DNA from: Micromonospora thermarum
Lineage (GTDB): Bacteria > Actinomycetota > Actinomycetes > Mycobacteriales > Micromonosporaceae
DNA length: 64,000 bases
NCBI RefSeq assembly: GCF_012034245.1
Contig: NZ_JAATEO010000029.1
Coordinates: 1-64,000 of the forward strand
Direction of reading: 5' to 3'
Positions 35,208 through 43,444 of this stretch are shown here, piece after piece. The notes below the pieces were generated by a model. The model searched no databases. It was not told the DNA's origin and saw nothing but the letters and a program-made list of their open reading frames with translations. The first letter of the stretch is position 1. Each line of letters starts with the position of its first letter. A program made the translations under genes and the position numbers.

Positions 35208-37199
35208 CTAATCGAGCAGCCCGCGTACGGCGCTCGCGAGGTTGGCAAGCCTTTCGTCTGCGCGGTCGCGTCGGTGTTTGACCCATTCCTTGCCTTCGGC
35301 GGCGACGCCTTCGAGGACGTGCAGGGTGTGACTGAGCCCGGCAGCGTCTAGCGATAACTCAGCGATCTTGGTTGGGTTCTCGTCGTGCTGGAGCGTCCCG
35401 TTGTCAGGATCGCTCACTCGGATTGAGATGGGCTCTCCGTTGAACAGAGTCAGCTCGAAGGTCTGCTGTCGGGTGGCGATGCCGTCGATCCGTACGGCGG
35501 CGACGGCGTCGAAACGGTAGTTGAGCCGTTGGGTGGTGTGGCTTGCGGAGGTTTCGAAGTCGAGATCGATGTTGACCTGCCGGACGCCGTCGTCGGTGAG
35601 GAGAAACAGCAGCAGGCGATACCGGGAGTACCGCCATGGTCCTTGCGGGTAGCGGGCCTTTTTGCATGAGGGTGCCGGCGCCTCGATGAAGGCGTGTGCG
35701 ATTACCTGGCTGGGGCGGAGTCGGTACTGCTGCATGGCCTGGTCGACCAGGACTTTGCGGTCGCTTTCCAACCAGGTGGCCATCTCGGTGTCCGACGGCT
35801 TGTCGGACAGCTTGTGGCACCACCGGTGGTATGCCGCCCAGCGGGCCGTGTCCTTGTCGTTGCGTTCCGCATGGTCGTCGGCGACCCTGCGGCGCTCGGC
35901 GACGATCCGGAACGACGAGCGCACCGCCGGCACCGCGGACGCCACCGCGAGCAGGAACCAGCCTGTGCCGGACAAGGGGGCGCTGGTCACGACGGCAGGA
36001 ACGGCCCAGAGGCTCCCCGCGGCAAGGAGGGCCAGTCCGCCGACGTGGAGGGCCGTGGTCCTGGCGGGGTTACGCAGCTGCTGGCGGTACGCCGTCAGCG
36101 TGTCTCGTTCCCATTGCCCTCGGACATCTCCCACCAGGTGTCGGACGAGCCAGGCGACCCGTTCGGCCTCGATGCGCTGTTCCCGGTAGAGCTCGACCAC
36201 CTCATCGCGGAGGTGCCGCCGGATCCCCGCCGTCTGGTCGAGCCAGTAGGCTCGGTCGGTTCCTTCGGGCACGTATCGGCGGAAGTAGCGGTCGAAGAGC
36301 CGGTCCACCTTGCGGGCGAAGCCTCCCGGTGGTGCATCTCGTCGCCGCTGCCGGGGTGGACGGATCTGGGCTTCCTTTGCGCGCAGCCGTGTTCCGCGGT
36401 AGTACCGGTCCGCCCCACCGACGCAAAACGTGGCCAGTCCGACCAGGGCGGCGAGTAGACCGAGGAACGGGTCGAGCGTGCCGCGGGCCGTCACCAGCAC
36501 GATCATCTGCACCACGGCGAGAGTGAACACGGCCGCGCCAGCGCCGGCGCGTAGCCAGTCGCGCAGCGCAACAGCAGCGGGTTGCACCGGCAGGGTCCGA
36601 GGCTGCGCGGGTGTGGGGTGAAAGAACTTCCAGACGCGGTTGAATCGGTCCTCCGCTGTGCGCTGCGAGTCCGCCAGGGCGACGGACTTCCGCCACATCT
36701 CTTCTTGCATCGCGCCTTCGAGTAGCGCCTCGAGGTGGCCGTAGATCCCGTCGCGTTGCCGTCGGTTCAGCGCGTCGATCTCTTTGACCACGAGATCCGT
36801 CTCGGCGGCGCCGACGGGGGCCAGGAGGCGGATGATTACCTTCAACCCCGCAGTCCACTCGTCATGGTCGTCGAGATGGGGCAGGCTGGCGCAGATGGCG
36901 GTGAGGCGATCCAGCTCCTCGGGGGCGAGTTGGCGCAGGGTGCGTCCGCTCAACAGGGCGATCAGCCGGTAGAACTGGACCTCCGTGGTCACATACCCAC
37001 CTGCGACCGCCTTTTCGATGAGCTCGCGCGCCTGATCACGAACCCGCGCGTCGAGATACCTCAGCGCGAAGGCGAACTGCTCCTCCGGACTCGGGTTTGG
37101 CGGCAGCCGGTAAAAGTTGATGTCACCGTGGACTACGCCTGCCTGTACGTCAACGTGCGCATCTCCTTGGGCGACGTTGGTCGCGGTCGGGGTCGTCAT
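35208..37199 (-). CDS. Membrane protein with N-terminal RHIM-like amyloid-signalling motif
   Basis: 663 aa from ATG 37199, overlapping the upstream stop by one base (TGATG). Residues 12-29 read GDAHVDVQAGVVHGDINF, nearly the same as a motif in the next protein (GNAHVGVQAGQIYGNVTV). This resembles the VQAG-type bacterial amyloid-signalling motifs related to RHIM. Residues 35-190 are helical; likely membrane helices lie at about 216-238, 243-262, 381-404 and 412-426; a soluble C-terminal domain follows. Function of the body is not recognised. A membrane-acting effector or receptor in an amyloid-signalling pair is inferred from the shared motif and operon. Confidence 0.7.
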   Translation of the reverse strand: MTTPTATNVAQGDAHVDVQAGVVHGDINFYRLPPNPSPEEQFAFALRYLDARVRDQARELIEKAVAGGYVTTEVQFYRLIALLSGRTLRQLAPEELDRLTAICASLPHLDDHDEWTAGLKVIIRLLAPVGAAETDLVVKEIDALNRRQRDGIYGHLEALLEGAMQEEMWRKSVALADSQRTAEDRFNRVWKFFHPTPAQPRTLPVQPAAVALRDWLRAGAGAAVFTLAVVQMIVLVTARGTLDPFLGLLAALVGLATFCVGGADRYYRGTRLRAKEAQIRPPRQRRRDAPPGGFARKVDRLFDRYFRRYVPEGTDRAYWLDQTAGIRRHLRDEVVELYREQRIEAERVAWLVRHLVGDVRGQWERDTLTAYRQQLRNPARTTALHVGGLALLAAGSLWAVPAVVTSAPLSGTGWFLLAVASAVPAVRSSFRIVAERRRVADDHAERNDKDTARWAAYHRWCHKLSDKPSDTEMATWLESDRKVLVDQAMQQYRLRPSQVIAHAFIEAPAPSCKKARYPQGPWRYSRYRLLLFLLTDDGVRQVNIDLDFETSASHTTQRLNYRFDAVAAVRIDGIATRQQTFELTLFNGEPISIRVSDPDNGTLQHDENPTKIAELSLDAAGLSHTLHVLEGVAAEGKEWVKHRRDRADERLANLASAVRGLLD

Positions 37200-38353
37200 C
37201 ACAGATCCCGCACCATGGCGATGATCACCGCGAGCCGCGCGGCCAGCTCAGACACGTCAGCTACCAGGCCCCGTAACCGCTTGAGCGCGACCATCAGGCC
37301 ACTCTTCTTCTCGGCTGTGCCCGCCGAGACGCATGCCGTTGCCGCTTCCAGTTCCGCCTCTGCGGCGGCGTAGGTCTCTTCGTCCAACTGTCCGTCGAGG
37401 TGGGCCTGCTTGAGGTGGGTTCGCAGGTCCGTGATGCTCGCTGCCAAGTCGATCGGCTGATCGGCGCCAGCGCCGACGGTGACGTTGCCGTAGATCTGCC
37501 CGGCCTGCACCCCGACGTGGGCGTTCCCGGTGGCGATGTTGCGGTTGGTCATTGGCATCGTGGGGCTCCCGTCCCGGTCCGCGCCGCCTCGGCTGGCCGG
37601 CCCGTCGATGATCAGTTCTCGCGCCAGTGCGGTGGCGAACGCGGCGGCGTGGCGTGCGGCCTTCGGTTGCCAGTCCTGTCCGTCCGTGGCTGCCTTGCTG
37701 CCGTCGGCGTGGTCGCTGATGCCGCGCACGACCACCACGGGCAGGGCACGGTTGAGATGGCCCGCCTGGGCCACACCGGCCGCTTCCATCTCGATCGCTA
37801 CCGCGTCGTTGTAGTGCTGGCGGATCCAGCGGGCCTGTTCCGAGATTCCCGAATCCTGCACCACTTCCCCTGCCGCAATCGGCCCGAAGTGGACTTTGGG
37901 CGCTGCGCCTACGGGAAGACCCCGGCGCCACGCGGCGGACCTGTCGACGTGGTGGGCGATCTGGTCGGCCTCGTGGGGGATCTCCCACGCCTTCGGTCGG
38001 GCCTTCAAACCGTCGTCCTCGCTGGTGCCGCCGTGGTAGGCGTAGATTTTGCTGGCGACGACGACATCACCGAGTCGGATGTTGGGCCAAAGGCCACCGG
38101 CGACTCCCACGAACAGCACAGCGGCCGGGGAGAACTCGGCCATCGCCCGCTCGGCGAGCACCGCGGCCGGATGATTGCCCTTACCGACCAGCCCCAAGGC
38201 GACCCGGCAGTCGCTTTGACTGATCCGGCCGACCTCGAAGCGGGTGCCGGCGGGGTGCCGCCGTACACGTAGGTCGGTCAGTTGGTCACGGACCGCTGCG
38301 TATTCGAGGTCCAGCGCCGTGAGGATCACGACGAGACCGCTGTTCGTGCTCAC
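37199..38353 (-). CDS. PNP/UDP-type nucleosidase with internal RHIM-like amyloid motif and C-terminal helical domain
   Basis: 384 aa from GTG 38353 (AGGGAGA upstream). Residues 7-250 are a purine-nucleoside-phosphorylase/MTAN fold: GLVVILTALDLEYAAV, VGKGNHPAAVLAERAM, FVGVAGGLWPNIRLGDVVVA, VAIEMEAAGVAQ (substrate-binding Glu) and VVRGISDHAD (catalytic Asp). Residues 277-294 carry GNAHVGVQAGQIYGNVTV, the twin of the motif in the downstream protein. A helical tail follows. PNP_UDP domains fused to amyloid or NLR modules are known immune effectors in fungi and bacteria. Nucleoside or nucleotide cleavage triggered by amyloid seeding is inferred. Coupled to both neighbours by overlapping stops and starts. 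Confidence 0.8.
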   Translation of the reverse strand: MSTNSGLVVILTALDLEYAAVRDQLTDLRVRRHPAGTRFEVGRISQSDCRVALGLVGKGNHPAAVLAERAMAEFSPAAVLFVGVAGGLWPNIRLGDVVVASKIYAYHGGTSEDDGLKARPKAWEIPHEADQIAHHVDRSAAWRRGLPVGAAPKVHFGPIAAGEVVQDSGISEQARWIRQHYNDAVAIEMEAAGVAQAGHLNRALPVVVVRGISDHADGSKAATDGQDWQPKAARHAAAFATALARELIIDGPASRGGADRDGSPTMPMTNRNIATGNAHVGVQAGQIYGNVTVGAGADQPIDLAASITDLRTHLKQAHLDGQLDEETYAAAEAELEAATACVSAGTAEKKSGLMVALKRLRGLVADVSELAARLAVIIAMVRDL

Positions 38354-39078
38354 GCTGTCTCCCTGTCTGCCTGGCTGAGGGGTCGCATCATCGGAGGGTG
38401 AAGAGTCGTGCAGGGCCCGGGACGGAATAGCCGAGCGGGACGCCCACCATCGGTCTTGCGACTCGGCCCGGCGGGGACGATGAAGCCGTCCACGCTCTGC
38501 ACTTTCCGGTAGAAGTTCCGCGCATCGAGCGGCACGCCCCACACCGCCTCGTAGACCTCCTGAAGCTCGGAGATCGTGAAGGTTGGACCACAAAAGGCGG
38601 TGGCGAGCGCCGAGCGCTCCAACTTCTCCCGCGCCCGGTCGATCCCATCGGTCAGGATCTGCTCATGATCGAAGGCGAGTTGCGCGTCACCGGACAACGC
38701 CCGCTCCACCGACGTCCAACACGCCCGGGATGCGTCGGTGCCGGCGACCGGCTCGGGTAGTCGAGGGGCAATGGCCAGGTACGCCGCAGAAACCACCCGC
38801 CCTCGGGGGTCACGATCCGGCGCACCGTAGACGCCAAGTTGTTCGAGGTGCAACTGATCCGGCCCCAAGCCCGCCTCCTCGGCAAGCTCTCGATGGGCAG
38901 CCGTCACGAGGTCTTCCTTCTCGTGGCCGAGGAAACCGCCAGGCAGGGCCAAGGCGCCCTGATAGGGCTCAACCCCGCGCTCGATCAACAGCACATGAAG
39001 GCAGGACTTCCGCAAGGTGAGGATGACGAGGTCAACCGCAAGAAGGACGGTCGGCGGGACCCAACGATCGTCAGACAT
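38350..39078 (-). CDS. NUDIX domain plus winged-helix protein, NrtR-like regulator or ADP-ribose hydrolase
   Basis: 242 aa. The NUDIX part has ALPGGFLGHEKEDLVTAAHR followed by ELAEEAGL, a near-canonical box with one extra residue in the first loop. The C-terminal part (FTISELQEVYEAVWGVPLDA, RNFYRKVQ) is the winged helix of the NrtR family. NrtR proteins are ADP-ribose-responsive repressors of NAD genes; others hydrolyse ADP-ribose. First gene of the amyloid-motif operon, overlapping the next by 4 nt, and a perfect palindrome sits 19 nt upstream, suggesting autoregulation. Confidence 0.82.
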   Translation of the reverse strand: MSDDRWVPPTVLLAVDLVILTLRKSCLHVLLIERGVEPYQGALALPGGFLGHEKEDLVTAAHRELAEEAGLGPDQLHLEQLGVYGAPDRDPRGRVVSAAYLAIAPRLPEPVAGTDASRACWTSVERALSGDAQLAFDHEQILTDGIDRAREKLERSALATAFCGPTFTISELQEVYEAVWGVPLDARNFYRKVQSVDGFIVPAGPSRKTDGGRPARLFRPGPCTTLHPPMMRPLSQADRETA

Positions 39079-39096
39079 GAATCGACCATAGACTTA

Positions 39097-39111
39097 CTGT
39101 CACTCTGACAG
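39097..39111. promoter_or_regulatory. 15-bp palindrome, candidate operator of the NUDIX-led operon
   Basis: CTGTCACTCTGACAG is a perfect inverted repeat around CTC, placed 19-33 nt upstream of the ATG at 39078, where a repressor would block transcription. The encoded winged-helix protein is the natural candidate binder. Confidence 0.5.
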
Positions 39112-39163
39112 GAAGACCGCCGAGTGTCGGATTTCAGCGCTCTGCGCACACGGTTGGCTTCTA

Positions 39164-39556
39164 TCAACGCTTGACTACGGCCAGGTCCCAGCCGTGCACG
39201 GTCAGGTCCAGCAGCACCATCCCGCCGACCGTCTCCTGCGGCATCCCCATGCCGGGCGACACGCCCTCCACGCTGGCCGGGTCTGACCAGGCGTCGATCA
39301 GCCGTCGCGTCTCGGTCTCGAACCGGTCCCGCCATCCGTCGCCCAGGTGGTCGGGCTTGTCGGCCCACGTGGCGGGGCGCTTCGCCGCCAACCCCTGGAA
39401 GTTCACCACCACCTCGAACAGGTGGTTCAGCAGGTCGCGCACCGTGAACTCCGCGCACGGCGTGGGCAGGTCGAGCTGGTCGTCGGCGATGCCGCGCACC
39501 ACGGCGACGGTTCGCGGGGCGGCGGCCGCCAGGAGGTCGCTAGTGTGTGTGGCCAT
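39164..39556 (-). pseudogene. Truncated DinB/TIGR03086-family protein
   Basis: 130 aa. DQLDLPTPCAEFTVRDLLNH is the diagnostic N-terminal segment of TIGR03086 (mycothiol-dependent maleylpyruvate isomerase-like, metal-binding helical bundle), and LLDLTVHGWDLAVVKR contains the conserved HGWDLA. Full-length relatives continue about 60 residues past this point, but here a stop comes right after. The missing C-terminus and the change in neighbourhood suggest that insertion of the accessory region to the left cut the gene. Probably non-functional. Confidence 0.65.
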
Positions 39557-39587
39557 AGGGCCAGCGTATGAAGGTGGTCTTGAAGAA

Positions 39588-40433
39588 ATGCGACAGCAGC
39601 CGCGCGCGGACGACCGGGGGATCCTCGACCCGGCGCGGCTGCGCCGGGCGGTCCGCTTCCGCCGGCATCTGCCCGCCCCGCAGCTGCGCCGCTGGGTGGA
39701 GCACTACTGGCTCATCGACTGGGATCTGACCGAGCCGCTCGCCCAGCAGGTGGTGCCGCATCCCGCCGTGAACGTGGTCTTCCGCCGCGACGGCGACGGC
39801 CCGGAGTCCGGCGAGGTCGCCGGGGTCGGGCGGCAGCTCTTCTCCATCACCCTCGCCGGCAGCGGGCGGGTCAGCGGGGTGCAGTTCCGGCCGGGCGGTT
39901 TCCATCCGTTCTGGCGCGGGCCGGTGGCCGAGCTGACCGGGGGCCGCTGGCCGTTCGCCACGCTGGCCGACCGCTGGCCGCCGGCCGCCGCCGTGGCCGG
40001 CGCCGACTCGACCGGTGCCGGTCCGTCCCCCGCCGGCCACTGCGCGGGTACGGACGCCGAGCGCTGCCGCGCGCTGGACGCCCTGCTCACCGGCTGGGCG
40101 CCTGAGCCGGACCCGGTCAACGACGAGGTGATCGACCTGGTGGAATCGATCCGCGGCGACCGCACGGTGGTCCGCGTCGACGACGTCGCCCGCCGCCACG
40201 GCACCTCGGTCCGCCGCCTCCAACGGCTGTTCCTGACGCACGTCGGCGTCGGTCCGAAGTGGGTGATCCGCCGCTACCGCCTCCAGGAGGCCATCGAGCA
40301 GGCCGCTGGAGGGCCCCTCGACTGGGCGCGTCTCGCCGCCGACCTCAACTACAGCGACCAGTCCCACCTGGTCCGCGAGTTCAGCGCGGTCACCGGCCGC
40401 ACCCCGGCCGCCTACGCCCGCTCGCTCACCTGA
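39588..40433 (+). CDS. AraC-family transcriptional regulator
   Basis: 281 aa. The C-terminal DNA-binding domain shows two HTHs: VRVDDVARRHGTSVRRLQRL with FLTHVGVGPKWVIRRYRLQE, then DWARLAADLNYSDQSHLVRE with FSAVTGRTPAAYAR. The N-terminal half (LRRWVEHYWLIDWDL) is the DUF6597-like effector domain common in actinobacterial AraC proteins. ATG 39588 is used; it diverges from the truncated DinB-like gene, which it may have regulated. The ribosome site is weak. Confidence 0.9.
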   Translation: MRQQPRADDRGILDPARLRRAVRFRRHLPAPQLRRWVEHYWLIDWDLTEPLAQQVVPHPAVNVVFRRDGDGPESGEVAGVGRQLFSITLAGSGRVSGVQFRPGGFHPFWRGPVAELTGGRWPFATLADRWPPAAAVAGADSTGAGPSPAGHCAGTDAERCRALDALLTGWAPEPDPVNDEVIDLVESIRGDRTVVRVDDVARRHGTSVRRLQRLFLTHVGVGPKWVIRRYRLQEAIEQAAGGPLDWARLAADLNYSDQSHLVREFSAVTGRTPAAYARSLT

Positions 40434-40553
40434 CCCCCCCGACCGGACGTCCCACCCGGCGACGTCGCGATACCACCGCACCGCCGCCCCTGACGTTCCG
40501 TCACGGCTCGCCGCCCTGGCCGGTGACGGTCAACGCGACGGGCGCGGGTGGGG

Positions 40554-42092
40554 TCAGCGGCGGCGGAGGGCCACCACGGCGACGTCGTCGTGGATCTCGG
40601 GCGGGGCCAACTCCACAAGGAGCCGCGCGCAGAAGCGGTCCAGGTCGTCGTCGATCCGCGTGGCGGCGGCCGCCAGGGCGCTCAGGCCCTCGTCGATGGT
40701 GGCGTCCCGCCGCTCGATGAGGCCGTCGGTGTAGAAGACCAGGGTGGCGCCGGGCGGCAGCACGAACTCCAGGTCCGGAGGCCGCTGCGCGCGGACCCCG
40801 AGCAGCGGCGCGCTCTGCTGCACGAACTCCACCCGGCCGTCGGAGTGGAGCAGCGGCGGCAGGTGGCCGGCGGTGGCCATGCGGACGTGGCCGGTGCCCG
40901 GGTGCAGCAGCAGGACGCAGATGGTCGCCAGCTCGGCCGGGAGCAGCGTCCGCATCATCTCGTTCACCCGGTGCAGGATCTCGCCGGGCTGGTGCCCCTC
41001 GACCGCGTACGCCCGTACGGCGTGCCGCAGCTCGGCCATCACGGTCGCCGCGTGCAGCGAGTGCCCGGCCACGTCACCGATGGCGAGCAGCAGATGACCG
41101 TCGAGCATCACCAGCTCGTAGAAGTCCCCGCCCACCTCGGTCTGGGCGCTCGCCGGCTCGTAGCGCACGGCGAGGTCGAGCCCGGCGATCTCCGGGATCC
41201 GGCGGGGCAGCAGGCTGCGCTGGAGGGTGACCGCGATGCGGTGCTCCTCGTCGAAGGAACGCTGCGCCTCCACCGCCGCCGCGACGGCCTGGGCGAGCTG
41301 CACCAGCACCGGCGTACGGGCGGTCTGCGTGGCGGTCGGCACCACCACGTACAGCGGGGCCCGGTCCTCGCGCAGCCGGGCGGCGGCCACCGTGACCGTG
41401 TCGCCGGCCGGCCAGTCGACCAGCCCCCACCGGGCCGGGTCGTCCACCCGGACCGTGGCTCCGGTCGGTACGCCCGAGTCGTCGACGACCCACGGCACGA
41501 CGCCCGCCCCGACGCTCGGCCCCGCCGCGACGCCGGCCAGACAGTCTCCGTCGAAGGTCTCGGCGATCACGACGGCCGGGCTCCGGAAGATCTGCGCGGC
41601 ACCGGCGGCCGCCTCCTCCAGCAGCCGGGCGAAGGTCGGTGCGGCGTGCACGGCGACCGTGGTGTCGGCGAGCCCGAGCAGCCGCTCGGCGAGCAGTTCC
41701 GCCCGCTGCCGGGCCCGGTAGTAACGCAGCACGGCATGTGCGGTGGCGACCAGTTCCTCGGGCTCGATCGGCTCGGCCAGGTACGCGTCCGCGCCCCGGG
41801 TGAGCCCCTGCGCCCGGTCCACCACGTCCACGGCGTGCGCCGACACGTGGATCACCGGCATGGCCGGATGGTCCGTCTTGATCCGTTCGCAGACCTCGAA
41901 CCCGCTGAGGTCGGGCAGGCGGACGTCGAGCACCACCAGGTCGATCGGGTCCACCCCGACCCGCGCCAGCGCCTCGCCGCCGGTCTCCGCCTCCAGCACC
42001 GTGAAGCCGGCCCGGGAGAGCCAGCTCACCAGCAGGTACCGCTTGGTGCGACTGTCGTCGACCACCAGGACGGTCGCGGGACCGCCGTCCAC
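40554..42092 (-). CDS. RsbU-like PP2C phosphatase with N-terminal receiver domain
   Basis: 512 aa. Residues about 7-125 are a response-regulator receiver (VLVVDDSRTKRYLLV, LVVLDVRLPDLSGFEVCE with the phospho-acceptor Asp, VIHVSAHAVD). A GAF-like middle precedes a SpoIIE/PP2C domain (LQRSLLPRRIPEIAGLDLAV, EVGGDFYEL, GDVAGHSLHAA, FYTDGLIERR). Such proteins dephosphorylate anti-sigma antagonists. Last gene of the rsb operon, 2 nt after the kinase stop, so it probably receives phosphate or signal from that kinase. Confidence 0.92.
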   Translation of the reverse strand: MDGGPATVLVVDDSRTKRYLLVSWLSRAGFTVLEAETGGEALARVGVDPIDLVVLDVRLPDLSGFEVCERIKTDHPAMPVIHVSAHAVDVVDRAQGLTRGADAYLAEPIEPEELVATAHAVLRYYRARQRAELLAERLLGLADTTVAVHAAPTFARLLEEAAAGAAQIFRSPAVVIAETFDGDCLAGVAAGPSVGAGVVPWVVDDSGVPTGATVRVDDPARWGLVDWPAGDTVTVAAARLREDRAPLYVVVPTATQTARTPVLVQLAQAVAAAVEAQRSFDEEHRIAVTLQRSLLPRRIPEIAGLDLAVRYEPASAQTEVGGDFYELVMLDGHLLLAIGDVAGHSLHAATVMAELRHAVRAYAVEGHQPGEILHRVNEMMRTLLPAELATICVLLLHPGTGHVRMATAGHLPPLLHSDGRVEFVQQSAPLLGVRAQRPPDLEFVLPPGATLVFYTDGLIERRDATIDEGLSALAAAATRIDDDLDRFCARLLVELAPPEIHDDVAVVALRRR

Positions 42093-42094
42093 CG

Positions 42095-43444
42095 TCAGAC
42101 TCCGCCCACGGGCAGGGAGACGGTGAAGGTGCTGCCCGCGCCGGGCGTGCTGGTCACCTCCAGCGTGCCGCCGAGCAGCGTGACCAGGCGCCGCGCGTAC
42201 GGCAGGCCGAGACCGGTGCCACCGACCCGGGTGGCGCCGGGCACCTGGTAGAACTCCTCGAAGATCCGGTCGTGCAGCTCCGGGGCGATGCCCTGGCCGG
42301 TGTCCGACACCTGGAGCAGCCAGCGGTCGTCGGCGCGCCGGGCGCGCAGCCGCACCTCGCCGCGCTCGGTGAACTTGAGCCCGTTGTGCAGCAGGTTACG
42401 CAGCACCTGGGCGAGCAGCACCGCGTCGGAACGCAGGATGGCCGGGGCCGGGGGCTCCTCCACCACCAGCTCGACCTGCGGGCGGGTGGCGAGCGCCCGC
42501 AACGTGCCGCGCAGTTGACCGAAGATCGGCCGCAGGTCCACCTCCGCCCAGTCCGGCTCGATCCGCCCGGACTCGGCCTTGGCCAGGTCGAGCAGCTCGT
42601 TGACCAGGGCGAGCAGGTCGGCCGCGGACGAACGGATCAGCCCGACCTGCCGGGCCTGCTCGGCGGTCAGCGGGTCGGAGGCGGAGTCGGCCAGCAGCCG
42701 GGCGAGCCCGATGATCGCGGTGACCGGTGCCCGCAGCTCGTGGCTGACGTTGGCGAGGAACCGGCTCTTCGACTCGCTCGCGGCGCGCAGCTGGGCCGAC
42801 TTCTCGTCCAGTTCGCCGTAGAGGGCCACCACGCCCCGGTTGGTCTCCTCCAGCTCCTCCGTGAGCTGGTTGTAGAGCGCCATCACCCCGCGGTTGGTCT
42901 CGGCCAGTTCCTCGTTGAGCACGGCCAGCTCGTCGCGCTGGGTGCGTACCTCGTCGAGTGCGGCGATGAGCTGCTCGTTCTGCGCGGCCAACTCGTCCAG
43001 GGCACTGCCGGGCGCGCTGCGGGCCAGGTCGGCGCGCAGCTCCGCGAGGTGCTCGGGGGTCAGCGCCACGGCGGTGACGGGGACACGTCGGGACATCCTC
43101 ACGACCGTATCCCCCTCTCGTGCCACCACGTCCAGCGTGTCCACCAGGCGCGCCACGGCACCCGACTGTGGCTCGTACCGGCCGCCGGGGAGCTGCCCGA
43201 CCGGGGCGAGTTCGATCCTGAGGTGGTGCCTACCGTCAACGGCGTCGGGGACGGCCGTGAACGTCACGTCCGCCCCGCCGACGGCCCGCAGCAGGTCGCG
43301 GGCCACCTCGCTGAGCGCGGTGGCGACGCGTACCTGGTCCTGGTGCTCCAGACCGACGGCCGCCGCCACCTCCCGGCCCCGCTGCCGGACGACGAAGATG
43401 TCGTGCTCGACGCGCAGCCCCATCTGCAGCAGCGGCCAGGTCAC
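42095..43444 (-). CDS. Cytoplasmic sensor histidine kinase
   Basis: 449 aa from GTG 43444, overlapping the previous stop (GTGA). A long coiled coil (about residues 140-225; repeated NEELAETNRGVMALYNQL then EETNRGVVALYGEL) leads into the HisKA H-box FLANVSHELRAPVTAII. HATPase boxes follow: LRNLLHNGLKFTERGEV (N), VSDTGQGI (G1), GGTGLGLPYARRL (G2). No membrane helices, so it senses internal signals or partners. Its receiver partner is likely the RsbU-like protein just downstream. The N-terminal 100 residues look like an anti-sigma-type domain. Confidence 0.9.
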   Translation of the reverse strand: MTWPLLQMGLRVEHDIFVVRQRGREVAAAVGLEHQDQVRVATALSEVARDLLRAVGGADVTFTAVPDAVDGRHHLRIELAPVGQLPGGRYEPQSGAVARLVDTLDVVAREGDTVVRMSRRVPVTAVALTPEHLAELRADLARSAPGSALDELAAQNEQLIAALDEVRTQRDELAVLNEELAETNRGVMALYNQLTEELEETNRGVVALYGELDEKSAQLRAASESKSRFLANVSHELRAPVTAIIGLARLLADSASDPLTAEQARQVGLIRSSAADLLALVNELLDLAKAESGRIEPDWAEVDLRPIFGQLRGTLRALATRPQVELVVEEPPAPAILRSDAVLLAQVLRNLLHNGLKFTERGEVRLRARRADDRWLLQVSDTGQGIAPELHDRIFEEFYQVPGATRVGGTGLGLPYARRLVTLLGGTLEVTSTPGAGSTFTVSLPVGGV

